The translations under genes and the position numbers were made by a program. From Georgenia daeguensis (GTDB lineage Bacteria; Actinomycetota; Actinomycetes; Actinomycetales; Actinomycetaceae), in contig NZ_BAABBA010000014.1 in the NCBI RefSeq assembly GCF_039537705.1, positions 1 to 64,000 on the forward strand: DNA of 64,000 nucleotides, read 5' to 3'. Below the pieces are notes generated by a model. It was not told where the DNA came from, made no database searches, and worked only from the letters and a program-made list of their open reading frames with translations. This document shows positions 39,813-48,017 of this stretch, piece by piece (positions within the stretch are counted from its first letter, which is position 1; every line of letters starts with the position of its first letter).

Positions 39813-40562
39813 ATGAGCCCCCTTCCCGCCGTCCGCGCCACCGGCCTGACGAAGATCTACGGACGCGGCGACGTCGCCGTCCATGCGCTGCGCGGCGTCG
39901 ACGTCGCCTTCGACGCCGGCGCCTTCACCGCCATCATGGGGCCGTCCGGCTCGGGGAAGTCCACGCTCATGCACCTGCTCGCGGGGCTGGACGAGCCCAG
40001 CGGCGGCCGGGTCCTGCTCGGCGAGACGGACCTCGGCGGCCTGGACGACCGCCGGCTGACCCTGCTGCGCCGCGAGCGCGTCGGGTTCGTGTTCCAGTCC
40101 TTCAACCTGCTGCCCATGAACACCGCCGAGCAGAACATCACGCTGCCGTGCGAGCTGGCCGGGCGCCCGGTCGACCGGTCGTGGTTCGGCACGCTCGTCG
40201 ACATCCTCGGGTTGCGCGAGCGCCTGACGCACCGCCCCGCGGAGCTCTCCGGCGGTCAGCAGCAGCGGGTCGCCATAGCACGCGCCCTGGTGACCCGGCC
40301 CGACGTCGTCTTCGCCGACGAGCCGACCGGGAACCTCGACTCCGCCGCCGGCGCGGAGGTGCTGTCCTTCCTGCGCACCTGCGTGCGCGAGCTCGACCAG
40401 ACGGTCGTCATGGTCACCCACGACCCCACCGCCGCCTCCTACGCCGAGCGGGTGGTCCTGATCGCCGACGGCCGGCTGGCCGGGGACATCACCGACCCGA
40501 CGCCGGAGTCCGTGCTCACCGGGCTCGACGCCCTGCGCCCGGCCGCGGCGGTGGCCCGATGA
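39813..40562 (+). CDS. ABC transporter ATP-binding protein (MacB/LolD type)
   Basis: A 249-residue ATPase: Walker A GPSGSGKST, Q-loop FVFQSFNLLP, signature LSGGQQQR, Walker B VVFADEPTGNLD. It powers the FtsX-like permease encoded immediately after, with which it overlaps by ATGA. The ATG has an AGGAG site. A possible -10 box TAGCGT lies at 39725-39730, so the pair may have its own promoter after the response regulator gene. Confidence 0.93.
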   Translation: MSPLPAVRATGLTKIYGRGDVAVHALRGVDVAFDAGAFTAIMGPSGSGKSTLMHLLAGLDEPSGGRVLLGETDLGGLDDRRLTLLRRERVGFVFQSFNLLPMNTAEQNITLPCELAGRPVDRSWFGTLVDILGLRERLTHRPAELSGGQQQRVAIARALVTRPDVVFADEPTGNLDSAAGAEVLSFLRTCVRELDQTVVMVTHDPTAASYAERVVLIADGRLAGDITDPTPESVLTGLDALRPAAAVAR

Positions 40563-43108
40563 TCCGTCTCACCCTGTCCCAGATGCGCGCAGGCCTGTCA
40601 CGGCTCGGCGCGGCCGCCGTGGCCATCGTGGTCGCGACGGCGTTCGTGACGGCCACGCTGCTGGGCGGCGGCCTGGTGCGCGACACCGCCCACCGTGCGG
40701 TGACGGCGTCGCTGGGTGACGCCTCCGTCGTCGTCCACCCGACCGACGAGCGCCCCCTCGACGCCGCCGCGGTCCAGGCCCTGACCGAGCTGGACGTGGT
40801 GGCCGCGGCCGACGGCGTCGTCCAGGTGCCCGGCCAGGTGCTCGCAGGCGGAGAGCGGGACGCCGCGCTCCTCACCCCGGCGGCCTCCTCCCCGAGCCTC
40901 GACCCCTTCGAGGTCGTCGAGGGCCGGGCGCCGGCGGGCGACGACGAGGTCGCGGTCACCGTGTCGACGGCGGAGCGACTCGGCGTCGACGTCGGTGACG
41001 TGCTCCGCGTGGAGCACGAGGTGCTCGACGCCGAGACCACTGCCGTCGGGGCCGTGGAGCTGCGCCTCAGCGGCATCATGAGCGACCCGTCGCTGCTCTC
41101 CGCGCCGCTCGGCGTCGTCCTCGCCTCCCGCGCCAACGTCGAGGCCTGGGCGGCGGACGCGTCGCCCGACGGCCGGCTTTCCTACGACCAGGTCCTCGTG
41201 GCCGGGGACGGCGCGGCCGGGGACGACGCCGTGGCGGAGGCGGTCCGTGCCGCGCTCCCCGGGGCGCTCGTGCGCACCGCGCTGGAGCAGGCGGAGGCCA
41301 GGACTGCGGAGCTGACCGGCGAGACCGAGACGCTGACCTACTTCGTGCTCGCCTTCGCCGCCGTGGCGATGTTCGTCGCCGCCCTGGTCATCTCCAACAC
41401 CTTCCAGGTGCTGGTCGCCCAGCGGGCGCGGACCCTGGCCCTGCTGCGGTGCGTGGGCGCCACCAAGGCGCAGGTGCACCGCTCGGTGCTGCTCGAGGCC
41501 CTCGTCCTGGGCGTGCTCGCCTCCGTGGCCGGCGTGCTGGTGGGCCTCGGGCTGGGTCAGGCGGCGCTGTGGTTCCTGCAGGGCGTCGACCTCGGGATCG
41601 AGATCGCTCCGGCGGTCCCGGTCACGGCCGCGACCCTGACCGTGCCCGTCCTCACGGGCACCGCCGTCACCGTGGTCGCGGCGCTCGCGCCGGCCCGTGC
41701 CGCCACCCGCGTGGCGCCCCTGAGCGCATTGCGCCCCGCGCCGGACCCCAGCTCGCGCGCGGGCGGGGGACGGCTGCGCCGGTGGTTCGCCCTCTCTCTC
41801 GTCACGGTCGGGGCCCTCCTGCTCGGCGCGGCGACCGCGGGGATGCTGCTGCCAGAGGAGCCCCTCGACCTGGCGCACGCCCTGCTCGTCGGGATCCTCG
41901 GCGGCGTCGTCTCCTTCGCCGGCGTGATGGTCGGTGCGGTGTTCCTCGTCCCCCGGACCGTCCGGGCCGCCGGCGCACTCCTCACCCTGCTCGCCGGGCA
42001 TGTGCGGCGACCGACCGTGCGCCTGGCGACGGTCAACGCCGTGCGGAACCCGCGGCGCACGGCCGCCACGGCCTCCGCCCTGGTCATCGGGGTGGCGCTG
42101 GTGACCATGATGGCCACCGGGGCCGCGACCGCGCGCTCGTCGCTGGACCGCACGCTGGCGAGCACCTTCCCGGTCGATCTCATCGTCGACGGCGCGGGAC
42201 TCACCCCGGCCCACCTCGACGCCGTCGCCGGCGCCCCCGGGATCGCGGAGGTGCTTGCCGTGCCGGCCGCCGGCGTCGTGGTCGACGGCGGCTCCCCCGT
42301 CGAGACCGACGCGATCGGCCTCGACCCCGACCGTGCCCGGACCCTCTTGCGCGACCAGGAGATCTTCGCCGCTCTCGCCGACGACGTGATGCTGCTCGGC
42401 GACGAGGCAGCCGGCGTGGCCGGCGTGGCGGACGGGGAGGTGGTCACCGTCTCGACCGCCGTCGCGAGGGCGCGCCTGACGGTGGAGGTGATCCCCGCCG
42501 GCCAGATGACGGTGCTGTCGGCGGCCACGCTGGAGGAGCTGGCGCCCGGCAGCCCCGTGGTGGGGATCTGGGCGCGGGTGGGCGACGACGCCGCGGCGGC
42601 CGACGTGGTCGTCGACGTCCAGGACGCGCTCGCCGCCGTCAGCGCGGACGCCGTGCCGTTCGTGACCGGCCTGGCGGCCGAGCGGGAGGGCTTCGCCCAG
42701 GTCGTCGACACCCTGCTGGCCGTCGTCGTCGGCCTGCTCGGTGTGGCGGTGGTCATCGCGCTCGTGGGCGTGGCGAACACCCTCTCGCTGTCGGTCATCG
42801 AGCGGCGCCACGAGCACGCGCTGCTGCGGGCGATGGGCATGACCCGCGGGCAGCTGCGCGGGACGCTGATGGTCGAGGGGACGCTCATCGCCGTCGTGGG
42901 CACGGTCCTGGGGACGGTGCTGGGCCTGCTCTACGGCTGGGCGGGCTCGGCGGTGCTGCTCGGGGGCACCGGGGATCTCGTCCCCGCGGTGCCGTGGGCG
43001 CACCTCGGGGCCGTCGCCGCCGTCGCCCTCCTGGCCGGGCTGGTGGCGTCGGTGCTCCCGGCCCGCTCCGCGGCGCGCACGCCGCCGGTGGCGGCGCTCG
43101 CCGCCTGA
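40559..43108 (+). CDS. FtsX-like ABC transporter permease
   Basis: An 849-residue permease of the FtsX/MacB group with two FtsX domains and about ten membrane spans. A first span near residue 20 is followed by a 200-residue extracellular domain. Three spans with the typical ALLRCVGATKAQVHRSVLLEALVLG lie near residues 265-390. A second half repeats the plan and ends with HALLRAMGMTRGQLRGTLMVEG and two last spans. Such exporters move peptides or lipids or act mechanically in the envelope; the substrate is unknown. Confidence 0.9.
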   Translation: MIRLTLSQMRAGLSRLGAAAVAIVVATAFVTATLLGGGLVRDTAHRAVTASLGDASVVVHPTDERPLDAAAVQALTELDVVAAADGVVQVPGQVLAGGERDAALLTPAASSPSLDPFEVVEGRAPAGDDEVAVTVSTAERLGVDVGDVLRVEHEVLDAETTAVGAVELRLSGIMSDPSLLSAPLGVVLASRANVEAWAADASPDGRLSYDQVLVAGDGAAGDDAVAEAVRAALPGALVRTALEQAEARTAELTGETETLTYFVLAFAAVAMFVAALVISNTFQVLVAQRARTLALLRCVGATKAQVHRSVLLEALVLGVLASVAGVLVGLGLGQAALWFLQGVDLGIEIAPAVPVTAATLTVPVLTGTAVTVVAALAPARAATRVAPLSALRPAPDPSSRAGGGRLRRWFALSLVTVGALLLGAATAGMLLPEEPLDLAHALLVGILGGVVSFAGVMVGAVFLVPRTVRAAGALLTLLAGHVRRPTVRLATVNAVRNPRRTAATASALVIGVALVTMMATGAATARSSLDRTLASTFPVDLIVDGAGLTPAHLDAVAGAPGIAEVLAVPAAGVVVDGGSPVETDAIGLDPDRARTLLRDQEIFAALADDVMLLGDEAAGVAGVADGEVVTVSTAVARARLTVEVIPAGQMTVLSAATLEELAPGSPVVGIWARVGDDAAAADVVVDVQDALAAVSADAVPFVTGLAAEREGFAQVVDTLLAVVVGLLGVAVVIALVGVANTLSLSVIERRHEHALLRAMGMTRGQLRGTLMVEGTLIAVVGTVLGTVLGLLYGWAGSAVLLGGTGDLVPAVPWAHLGAVAAVALLAGLVASVLPARSAARTPPVAALAA

Positions 43109-43303
43109 GCGGCGCGCGGCGGTCGCGACGGTCTGCGCCCGCGCCGCGCCGTGGGCGGCCGAGGCCGGGAACCGTCGCTGTGCACGGTGCCCGGGCCGGC
43201 GTCCGCGACCGGCGACGCGTGGTCGGTGTCCACAGCCGGAGCCGCGCGGCCCGGGTCCACAGGGCGCCGGCCGCGCGGCCCGGCCGGCGGCCACGCTGCT
43301 CCC

Positions 43304-46300
43304 GTGAGCCACCACCCGGACCCGCGCGAGGCGCTGCGCTGCGCCTGGCACCTGGCCGTGGTGGAGGGGCCGGACACCGGGTGGTGCCTGGGCCTGGGCC
43401 GCGAGCCCGCCGACGTCGGGCGAGGCGCCTCGGACCTGCCGCTGACCGACCCGCTCGTCTCCCGGCGTCACCTCCAGGTCCGCGAGCGCCGGGGCCGGGT
43501 CCAGGCGCGCGACGACGGATCGGCCAACGGAACCCGGTGGCGCCCGGCCGCCCGCCGACCGGGGCGGCGTCCGCGGCGCCCGGTGCCGCCGCCTCACGGC
43601 CCGCGGGCGCTTCCTGGCCTGCGGCTGCCGCCGATCCAGCGGCTGCTGACGGCCCTGCTGCTGCCCGCCCTGCACCGTGGCACGACGCGCGGTGGCCCCG
43701 ACGGCGCGCCACGGTTTCGCCGTCGGCTCGCGGCGCGTTGGCACGATCTCCCGCCGGGAGCCCGGCTCTCGCTGGGGGCGACCGTGCTGGAGCTGCGCCC
43801 TCGCCCTGCGGAGCTCTCCCCACCCGCCACAGCTGAGCCGGCCCGGCCGCACGAGCGGCGGGACTGGCTCCGGCTGGCGCTTCCGCTGGTCGCCTGCCTG
43901 ACCATGGTGCCGCTGCTGCTCTCCAGCACTGCGGGGCCGTGGCGGTGGGGGATCCTCGCCGTCCCGCTGGTGCTCGTGGCCGCGACCGTCGCAGGGAGCC
44001 GGCGTCGCGGGGCTCCGCGGCTGCCGGACCCTGCGGCGCTGCTGCTGCTCGCCGCGGCGCGCGCCGGACCAGTGGCGGCGGGCGAGCCGCTGCGGGCCGG
44101 CGTGGCCACCGCACCGGGCGAGGAGGGCCTCCTCCTCGGCGAGGGCCACCGCGTCGCACTGGTCGGCGCACCGGAGGACACCGCGGCGGCGGCACGCTGG
44201 GTCGTGTGCCAGCTCGCGACCTGGCACGACGACCTTCGTGTGGACGTGCCGCGCTCCTGGCACTGGGCCGGGCCACAGCACCGGCTCGGCCCGGCCGGGG
44301 CGCCCCGGCGCCTCGCGGTTCACCTCGCACCGTCGAGCGACCCGCTGCCGGCCGGTGCCGGACCGGCCGCGGGGACGGCGCACCTCGTACTGGCGGCCTC
44401 CGTGGAGGAGGTCCCGTCCTGGTGCACCCGGGTGGTCGGCGCTCCGCGCGGCGGCGTCCCCGAGGCCTGGGCCGCCGCCGTCGCCGCGCTCGTCGCCCCG
44501 GAGCAGGAGGTCCGCGCCGCGCTGCCCTCCGCGGTGCACCTCGCCGACCTGCTGGGGCCTGCGGAGCGACCGGGCTACGTGGCCGCACAGTGGGCCCAGG
44601 AGCACCAGGGTCTGGCCGCGCCGGTCGGGGTGGCTGCGGACGGAGCGGTCGAGCTCGATCTGGTCGCCCACGGCCCGCACGCACTGCTGGCCGGCACCAC
44701 GGGCTCCGGGAAGTCGGAGCTGCTGCTCGCCTGGCTCCTCGCCCTGGCGGTGCGCCACTCCCCCGCGGCACTCCAGCTGGTGCTCGTCGACTACAAGGGC
44801 GGGGCGACCTTCGCCGGCCTCGCCGGCCTTCCGCACACCGCTGGGGTGCTCACGGACCTGGAGCCCGCGGCCACGCGGCGGGCCCTGACCAGCCTGCACG
44901 CCGAGGTGCGCCGCCGCGAGCGGCTCCTCGCGGACGCCGGCGCCAAGGACCTCGCCGGCTACCTCGCCGACCGCCCGGCCGTGGCCCTCCCGCGCCTCGT
45001 CGTGGTGGTCGACGAGTTCCGGGTGCTGGCAGACACTCACCCGGACGTCCTCGACGCGCTCGTACGGCTGGCGGCGCAGGGCCGGTCGCTGGGCATCCAC
45101 CTCGTCCTCGCCACCCAGCGGCCCGGCGGCTCGGTGAGCGCGGACGTACGCGCCAACCTCACCGTGCGCATCTGCCTGAGGGTGCTCGAGGCGGCGGAGT
45201 CGCAGGACGTCGTGGGTACCGCCGACGCCGCGAACCTGCCGGCCGTGCCGGGGCGGGCGCTCGTCCGCGCGGACGGGCTCCGGACCGTCCAGGCGCCGTG
45301 GTGCGGCGACGACGGGTGGCCGGAGCGGGTGGTCAGTGCGATCCAGGACGCGTGGGAAGCCGGCGACGGCACGGCCAGCGGGCGCGTGGCCGGCGCGGCA
45401 ACGGGTGGCGAGGCAACGACCGGCCAGGGAACGGCCCGCGAGCGGCTGTCCGGCGGGGCCGTCCCCGGCCGGCCCTGGGCCCCGCCCCTCCCCGGGCGCG
45501 TCGCCCTGGCGGAGCTGCCGCCGGCGGGCGCGGGTCTCGCGCTCGGCCGCACCGACCTGCCGGAGGAACAGCGCCTGGGGGTCTGGGCGTGGGAACCGTC
45601 CGCGCTCCTCGTGGCGGGCGGCCCCGGCACCGGGCGGACGGAGACCCTGCGCACCGTCGTGGCCGCCGCACTGCACGCGGGCGCCGTGGTGCACGTGGTC
45701 GCCACGGAACCGCACCGCTTCGCCGACCTGCGCGGACCCACCGCGGGCACGCTGGTCGGCAGCGACGACCCCCGCCGGGTGGCCCGGCTGCTCCAGCTGC
45801 TGGACGGGGCGGACGGGGCCCCTCCCGGGACAGACCCCGCGCACCCTCGGCACAACGGCGGCCGCACCGCAACGGACGGCGCCCAGCTCCTGGTCGTCGA
45901 CGACGCGGAGACCGTCGCGGAACAGCTCGACCTCGCCGTCGGCCCGGGTCAGGGGCTCCAGCTCCTCGCCCGGACGCTGCGGTCCGGACGCCGCGCGGGC
46001 GTCACGCCCGTGCTGTCGGGTCCCCCGTCCATGCTCGCGGCCCGCTGGGCGGAGCTCGTCCGCACCCGTCTGGTGCTCTCGCCCCGGGACGAGACCGAGG
46101 CGATGCTCGCCGGGGTGCCGCGTGGCCTGCACGGGACGGAGCCGGTCCGGGGGCGCGGCGTCCTGCTCGGCCCGGGCCACGCCACAGCGGTGCAGGTGGC
46201 ACTCACCGGACCGGTGGACCTCGGTCCACCCCTGCCGGGCGTGCTCCGGGTCGCGGCGCTGCCGGACGCCGTCCATCTCGGCGAGCTGCTCCAGGAGGCC

Positions 46301-46987
46301 GGGGCGGAGGCAGCGCGGCCGACGGCACCGACCTGGGCAGATGGAGCGCGGCGGCGGGCGGCACCGGCCGAGACGGAGACAGCGCGGCCACGGATGGCAC
46401 CTGAGAGCACAGACGATGCAGGCGAGTGCGTCCTGCTGGGCCGCGGCGGCGACGGCGCCGCCCCGCTGCGGGTCGCGTGCGGACCCGGTGACGTCCTCCT
46501 CGTCGTCGGCCCGCCCGGGACCGGCCGGACCAGTGCGCTGGAGACGCTTCGGGCCCAGCTGGCGGGCCGGGTGCTGACGCCGTCCGCACCGGCCGACGTG
46601 CCCGGTGGCCGGGCAGTGCTGGTGATCGACGACGTCGACCGGTGGCCACCCGCCGCGCTGGACGAGCTCGACCACCTGCTGGCGTCGAGGCGGGACCTGA
46701 CGGTCCTCGCCTCGACGCGCCCGGAGCCGGTCGCGGGCGCGTACCGCGGCGCGCTCGCCACCTGGCGCGCGACGGCGGCCCTGCTGCTCCTGCGCGCCTC
46801 GCACCCGACGACGGCGCAGCTCACCGACGTCGACCTGTCCACGGCCGCGGACCCGGCCAGGCCCAGGCAGCCGGGCCGTGGTGTGCTCCTCGCCCGGGGC
46901 GTGGCGACCGCCGTGCAGGTGGCCACCCCCGGGGCCGTGTCAGAGCGTCACATCACCGCGCTGGGGGCGCGCGTGCCGGAGGCGTAG
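43304..46987 (+). CDS. orphan FHA-FtsK/SpoIIIE ATPase, EssC/EccC-like
   Basis: A 1,227-residue protein. The N-terminal part looks like an FHA domain (DVGRGASDLPLTDPLVSRRHLQV, then DDGSANGT). It is interrupted before its last strand by about 70 Arg/Pro/Leu-rich residues. Two membrane spans follow (near residues 190-230 and adjacent). Then come three RecA-like domains: the first intact (Walker A GTTGSGKSEL, LVDYKGGATF, ATQRPGGSV), the second and third with Arg replacing the Walker Lys (GGPGTGRTE, GPPGTGRTS). This is the plan of type VII secretion motors, but no partner genes are near. The GTG start lacks a clear ribosome binding site and follows CACGCT after 6 nt. Confidence 0.8.
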   Translation: MSHHPDPREALRCAWHLAVVEGPDTGWCLGLGREPADVGRGASDLPLTDPLVSRRHLQVRERRGRVQARDDGSANGTRWRPAARRPGRRPRRPVPPPHGPRALPGLRLPPIQRLLTALLLPALHRGTTRGGPDGAPRFRRRLAARWHDLPPGARLSLGATVLELRPRPAELSPPATAEPARPHERRDWLRLALPLVACLTMVPLLLSSTAGPWRWGILAVPLVLVAATVAGSRRRGAPRLPDPAALLLLAAARAGPVAAGEPLRAGVATAPGEEGLLLGEGHRVALVGAPEDTAAAARWVVCQLATWHDDLRVDVPRSWHWAGPQHRLGPAGAPRRLAVHLAPSSDPLPAGAGPAAGTAHLVLAASVEEVPSWCTRVVGAPRGGVPEAWAAAVAALVAPEQEVRAALPSAVHLADLLGPAERPGYVAAQWAQEHQGLAAPVGVAADGAVELDLVAHGPHALLAGTTGSGKSELLLAWLLALAVRHSPAALQLVLVDYKGGATFAGLAGLPHTAGVLTDLEPAATRRALTSLHAEVRRRERLLADAGAKDLAGYLADRPAVALPRLVVVVDEFRVLADTHPDVLDALVRLAAQGRSLGIHLVLATQRPGGSVSADVRANLTVRICLRVLEAAESQDVVGTADAANLPAVPGRALVRADGLRTVQAPWCGDDGWPERVVSAIQDAWEAGDGTASGRVAGAATGGEATTGQGTARERLSGGAVPGRPWAPPLPGRVALAELPPAGAGLALGRTDLPEEQRLGVWAWEPSALLVAGGPGTGRTETLRTVVAAALHAGAVVHVVATEPHRFADLRGPTAGTLVGSDDPRRVARLLQLLDGADGAPPGTDPAHPRHNGGRTATDGAQLLVVDDAETVAEQLDLAVGPGQGLQLLARTLRSGRRAGVTPVLSGPPSMLAARWAELVRTRLVLSPRDETEAMLAGVPRGLHGTEPVRGRGVLLGPGHATAVQVALTGPVDLGPPLPGVLRVAALPDAVHLGELLQEAGAEAARPTAPTWADGARRRAAPAETETARPRMAPESTDDAGECVLLGRGGDGAAPLRVACGPGDVLLVVGPPGTGRTSALETLRAQLAGRVLTPSAPADVPGGRAVLVIDDVDRWPPAALDELDHLLASRRDLTVLASTRPEPVAGAYRGALATWRATAALLLLRASHPTTAQLTDVDLSTAADPARPRQPGRGVLLARGVATAVQVATPGAVSERHITALGARVPEA

Positions 46988-47385
46988 TCGCGGGAGGCGG
47001 GCCAGAGGATGCCGATCACCACGGCGACGGCGACCACGACCGCCAGGACGACGAGTGCTGTCGGCAGCCCGGCGAAGGTGAGCACGCTGGCCGCCTGCAG
47101 CACCTGCCACGTGATCGTGGGCCCTCTGCCCCAGCGCTGCCCGCGCCACAGCGCCCGCACCGCGCCCGCCAGCATCAGGGCGAACCCGACGAAGAAGACC
47201 GCGAGCGCCAGCGCGGAGGGCAGGTGCGGCGCCGCGCCCCGGACCACGTCCACCACGAAGGTGACCGCCATGCCGACGAGCACGAGCGACTCGGCGAGCA
47301 CCAGGAGCCCGGCGGCGCGCAGCGGTGCGGGAACCGCCCCCGGTCCCTGTGCGGGCGGGCGTTGTGGGTCTGCTTCGTGGGTCAC
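46948..47385 (-). CDS. small four-span membrane protein
   Basis: A 145-residue protein with four hydrophobic spans (about 25-48, 58-78, 90-105 and 108-130) and no recognised motif. Conserved-looking words are LAESLVLVGMAVTFVVDV and WQVLQAASVLTFAGL. Function unknown. The GTG follows TAGGCT after 6 nt, so translation is probably leaderless. Its 3' end overlaps the end of the convergent EssC-like gene by 40 nt. Confidence 0.75.
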   Translation of the reverse strand: MTHEADPQRPPAQGPGAVPAPLRAAGLLVLAESLVLVGMAVTFVVDVVRGAAPHLPSALALAVFFVGFALMLAGAVRALWRGQRWGRGPTITWQVLQAASVLTFAGLPTALVVLAVVVAVAVVIGILWPASRDYASGTRAPSAVM

Positions 47386-47494
47386 GTCCCGAGCCTACTT
47401 ACCGCTCGACGGCGGGCCGACGACGGCGGCGCGGACGTGCGAGGAGAGGGCCGACACGTTGTGAGGAACGTTACGGCCGTTACCGGGCAGTCAT

Positions 47495-47504
47495 TTTCCG
47501 GAAA
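47495..47504. promoter_or_regulatory. palindrome in the whiB upstream region
   Basis: TTTCCGGAAA is a perfect 10-bp palindrome about 115 nt before the whiB start, in the 234-nt divergent gap. It may be an operator; no regulator is assigned. Confidence 0.35.
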
Positions 47505-47619
47505 CCTCTTGTCGTGGATGGCACTGCGTGTCAGGCTTGATGCAGCAGTTGACCCCGTCGCGTCGGGCCCCTGCTCCCCTCCAGATCTGGTTGGTCCGAC
47601 GCATGTCTAAGGAGACCGT

Positions 47620-47868
47620 ATGGATTGGCGTCACCGCGCCGCCTGCCTCACCGAGGATCCGGAGCTGTTCTTCCCGATCGGGAACACGGGCCCCGCCCTC
47701 GTGCAGATCGAAGAGGCCAAGGCCGTGTGCCAGAAGTGCCCCGTCGTCGACACGTGCCTGAAGTGGGCGCTGGAGACCGGGCAGGACTCCGGGGTCTGGG
47801 GCGGCCTGAGCGAGGACGAGCGCCGCTCGCTCAAGCGCCGCACCGCTCGCGCACGCCGCGCCGGCTGA
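47620..47868 (+). CDS. whiB1: WhiB-family iron-sulfur regulator (WhiB1-like)
   Basis: An 82-residue Wbl protein. The four cluster ligands are Cys9, Cys37, Cys40 and Cys46 in the C-Xn-C-X2-C-X5-C pattern. The GVWGG turn is at residues 58-62 and a basic C-terminus, RRSLKRRTARARR, contacts DNA. WhiB1 proteins bind the vegetative sigma factor and respond to nitric oxide. The ATG has AAGGAG 6 nt upstream. The long upstream region suggests its own regulation. Confidence 0.93.
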   Translation: MDWRHRAACLTEDPELFFPIGNTGPALVQIEEAKAVCQKCPVVDTCLKWALETGQDSGVWGGLSEDERRSLKRRTARARRAG

Positions 47869-47894
47869 CAACCGGACCGAGGACGCACTCACCA

Positions 47895-47922
47895 CGACGC
47901 CGCCGGGAGACCGGCGGCGTCG
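47895..47922 (+). terminator. terminator after whiB
   Basis: A perfect 12-bp stem, CGACGCCGCCGG against CCGGCGGCGTCG, with the loop GAGA, begins 26 nt after the whiB stop. Confidence 0.8.
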
Positions 47923-47924
47923 TC

Positions 47925-47980
47925 GTGTCTGCGCCCGCATCGTGCCCGCACCGTGTGTCTGCGCCAGCATCGAGCCCGCA
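47925..47980. repeat. 28-bp tandem repeat after whiB
   Basis: Two 28-bp units (47925-47952 and 47953-47980) beginning GTGTCTGCGCC differ at two positions. A degraded third copy begins at 47981. They fill the space between the whiB terminator and the end of the kinase gene. Confidence 0.8.
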
Positions 47981-48017
47981 CCGTGCCTGCGCGCGGGTCG
48001 TCTGCGCACCCGTCCCA

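Noticed and set aside
40598..46804. A very long open frame (over 2,000 residues) on the minus strand
   Set aside because: It runs antisense to the FtsX permease and EssC-like genes, is rich in Arg, Gly and His as shadow frames are in high-GC DNA, and shows no domain. The plus-strand genes have clear motifs.
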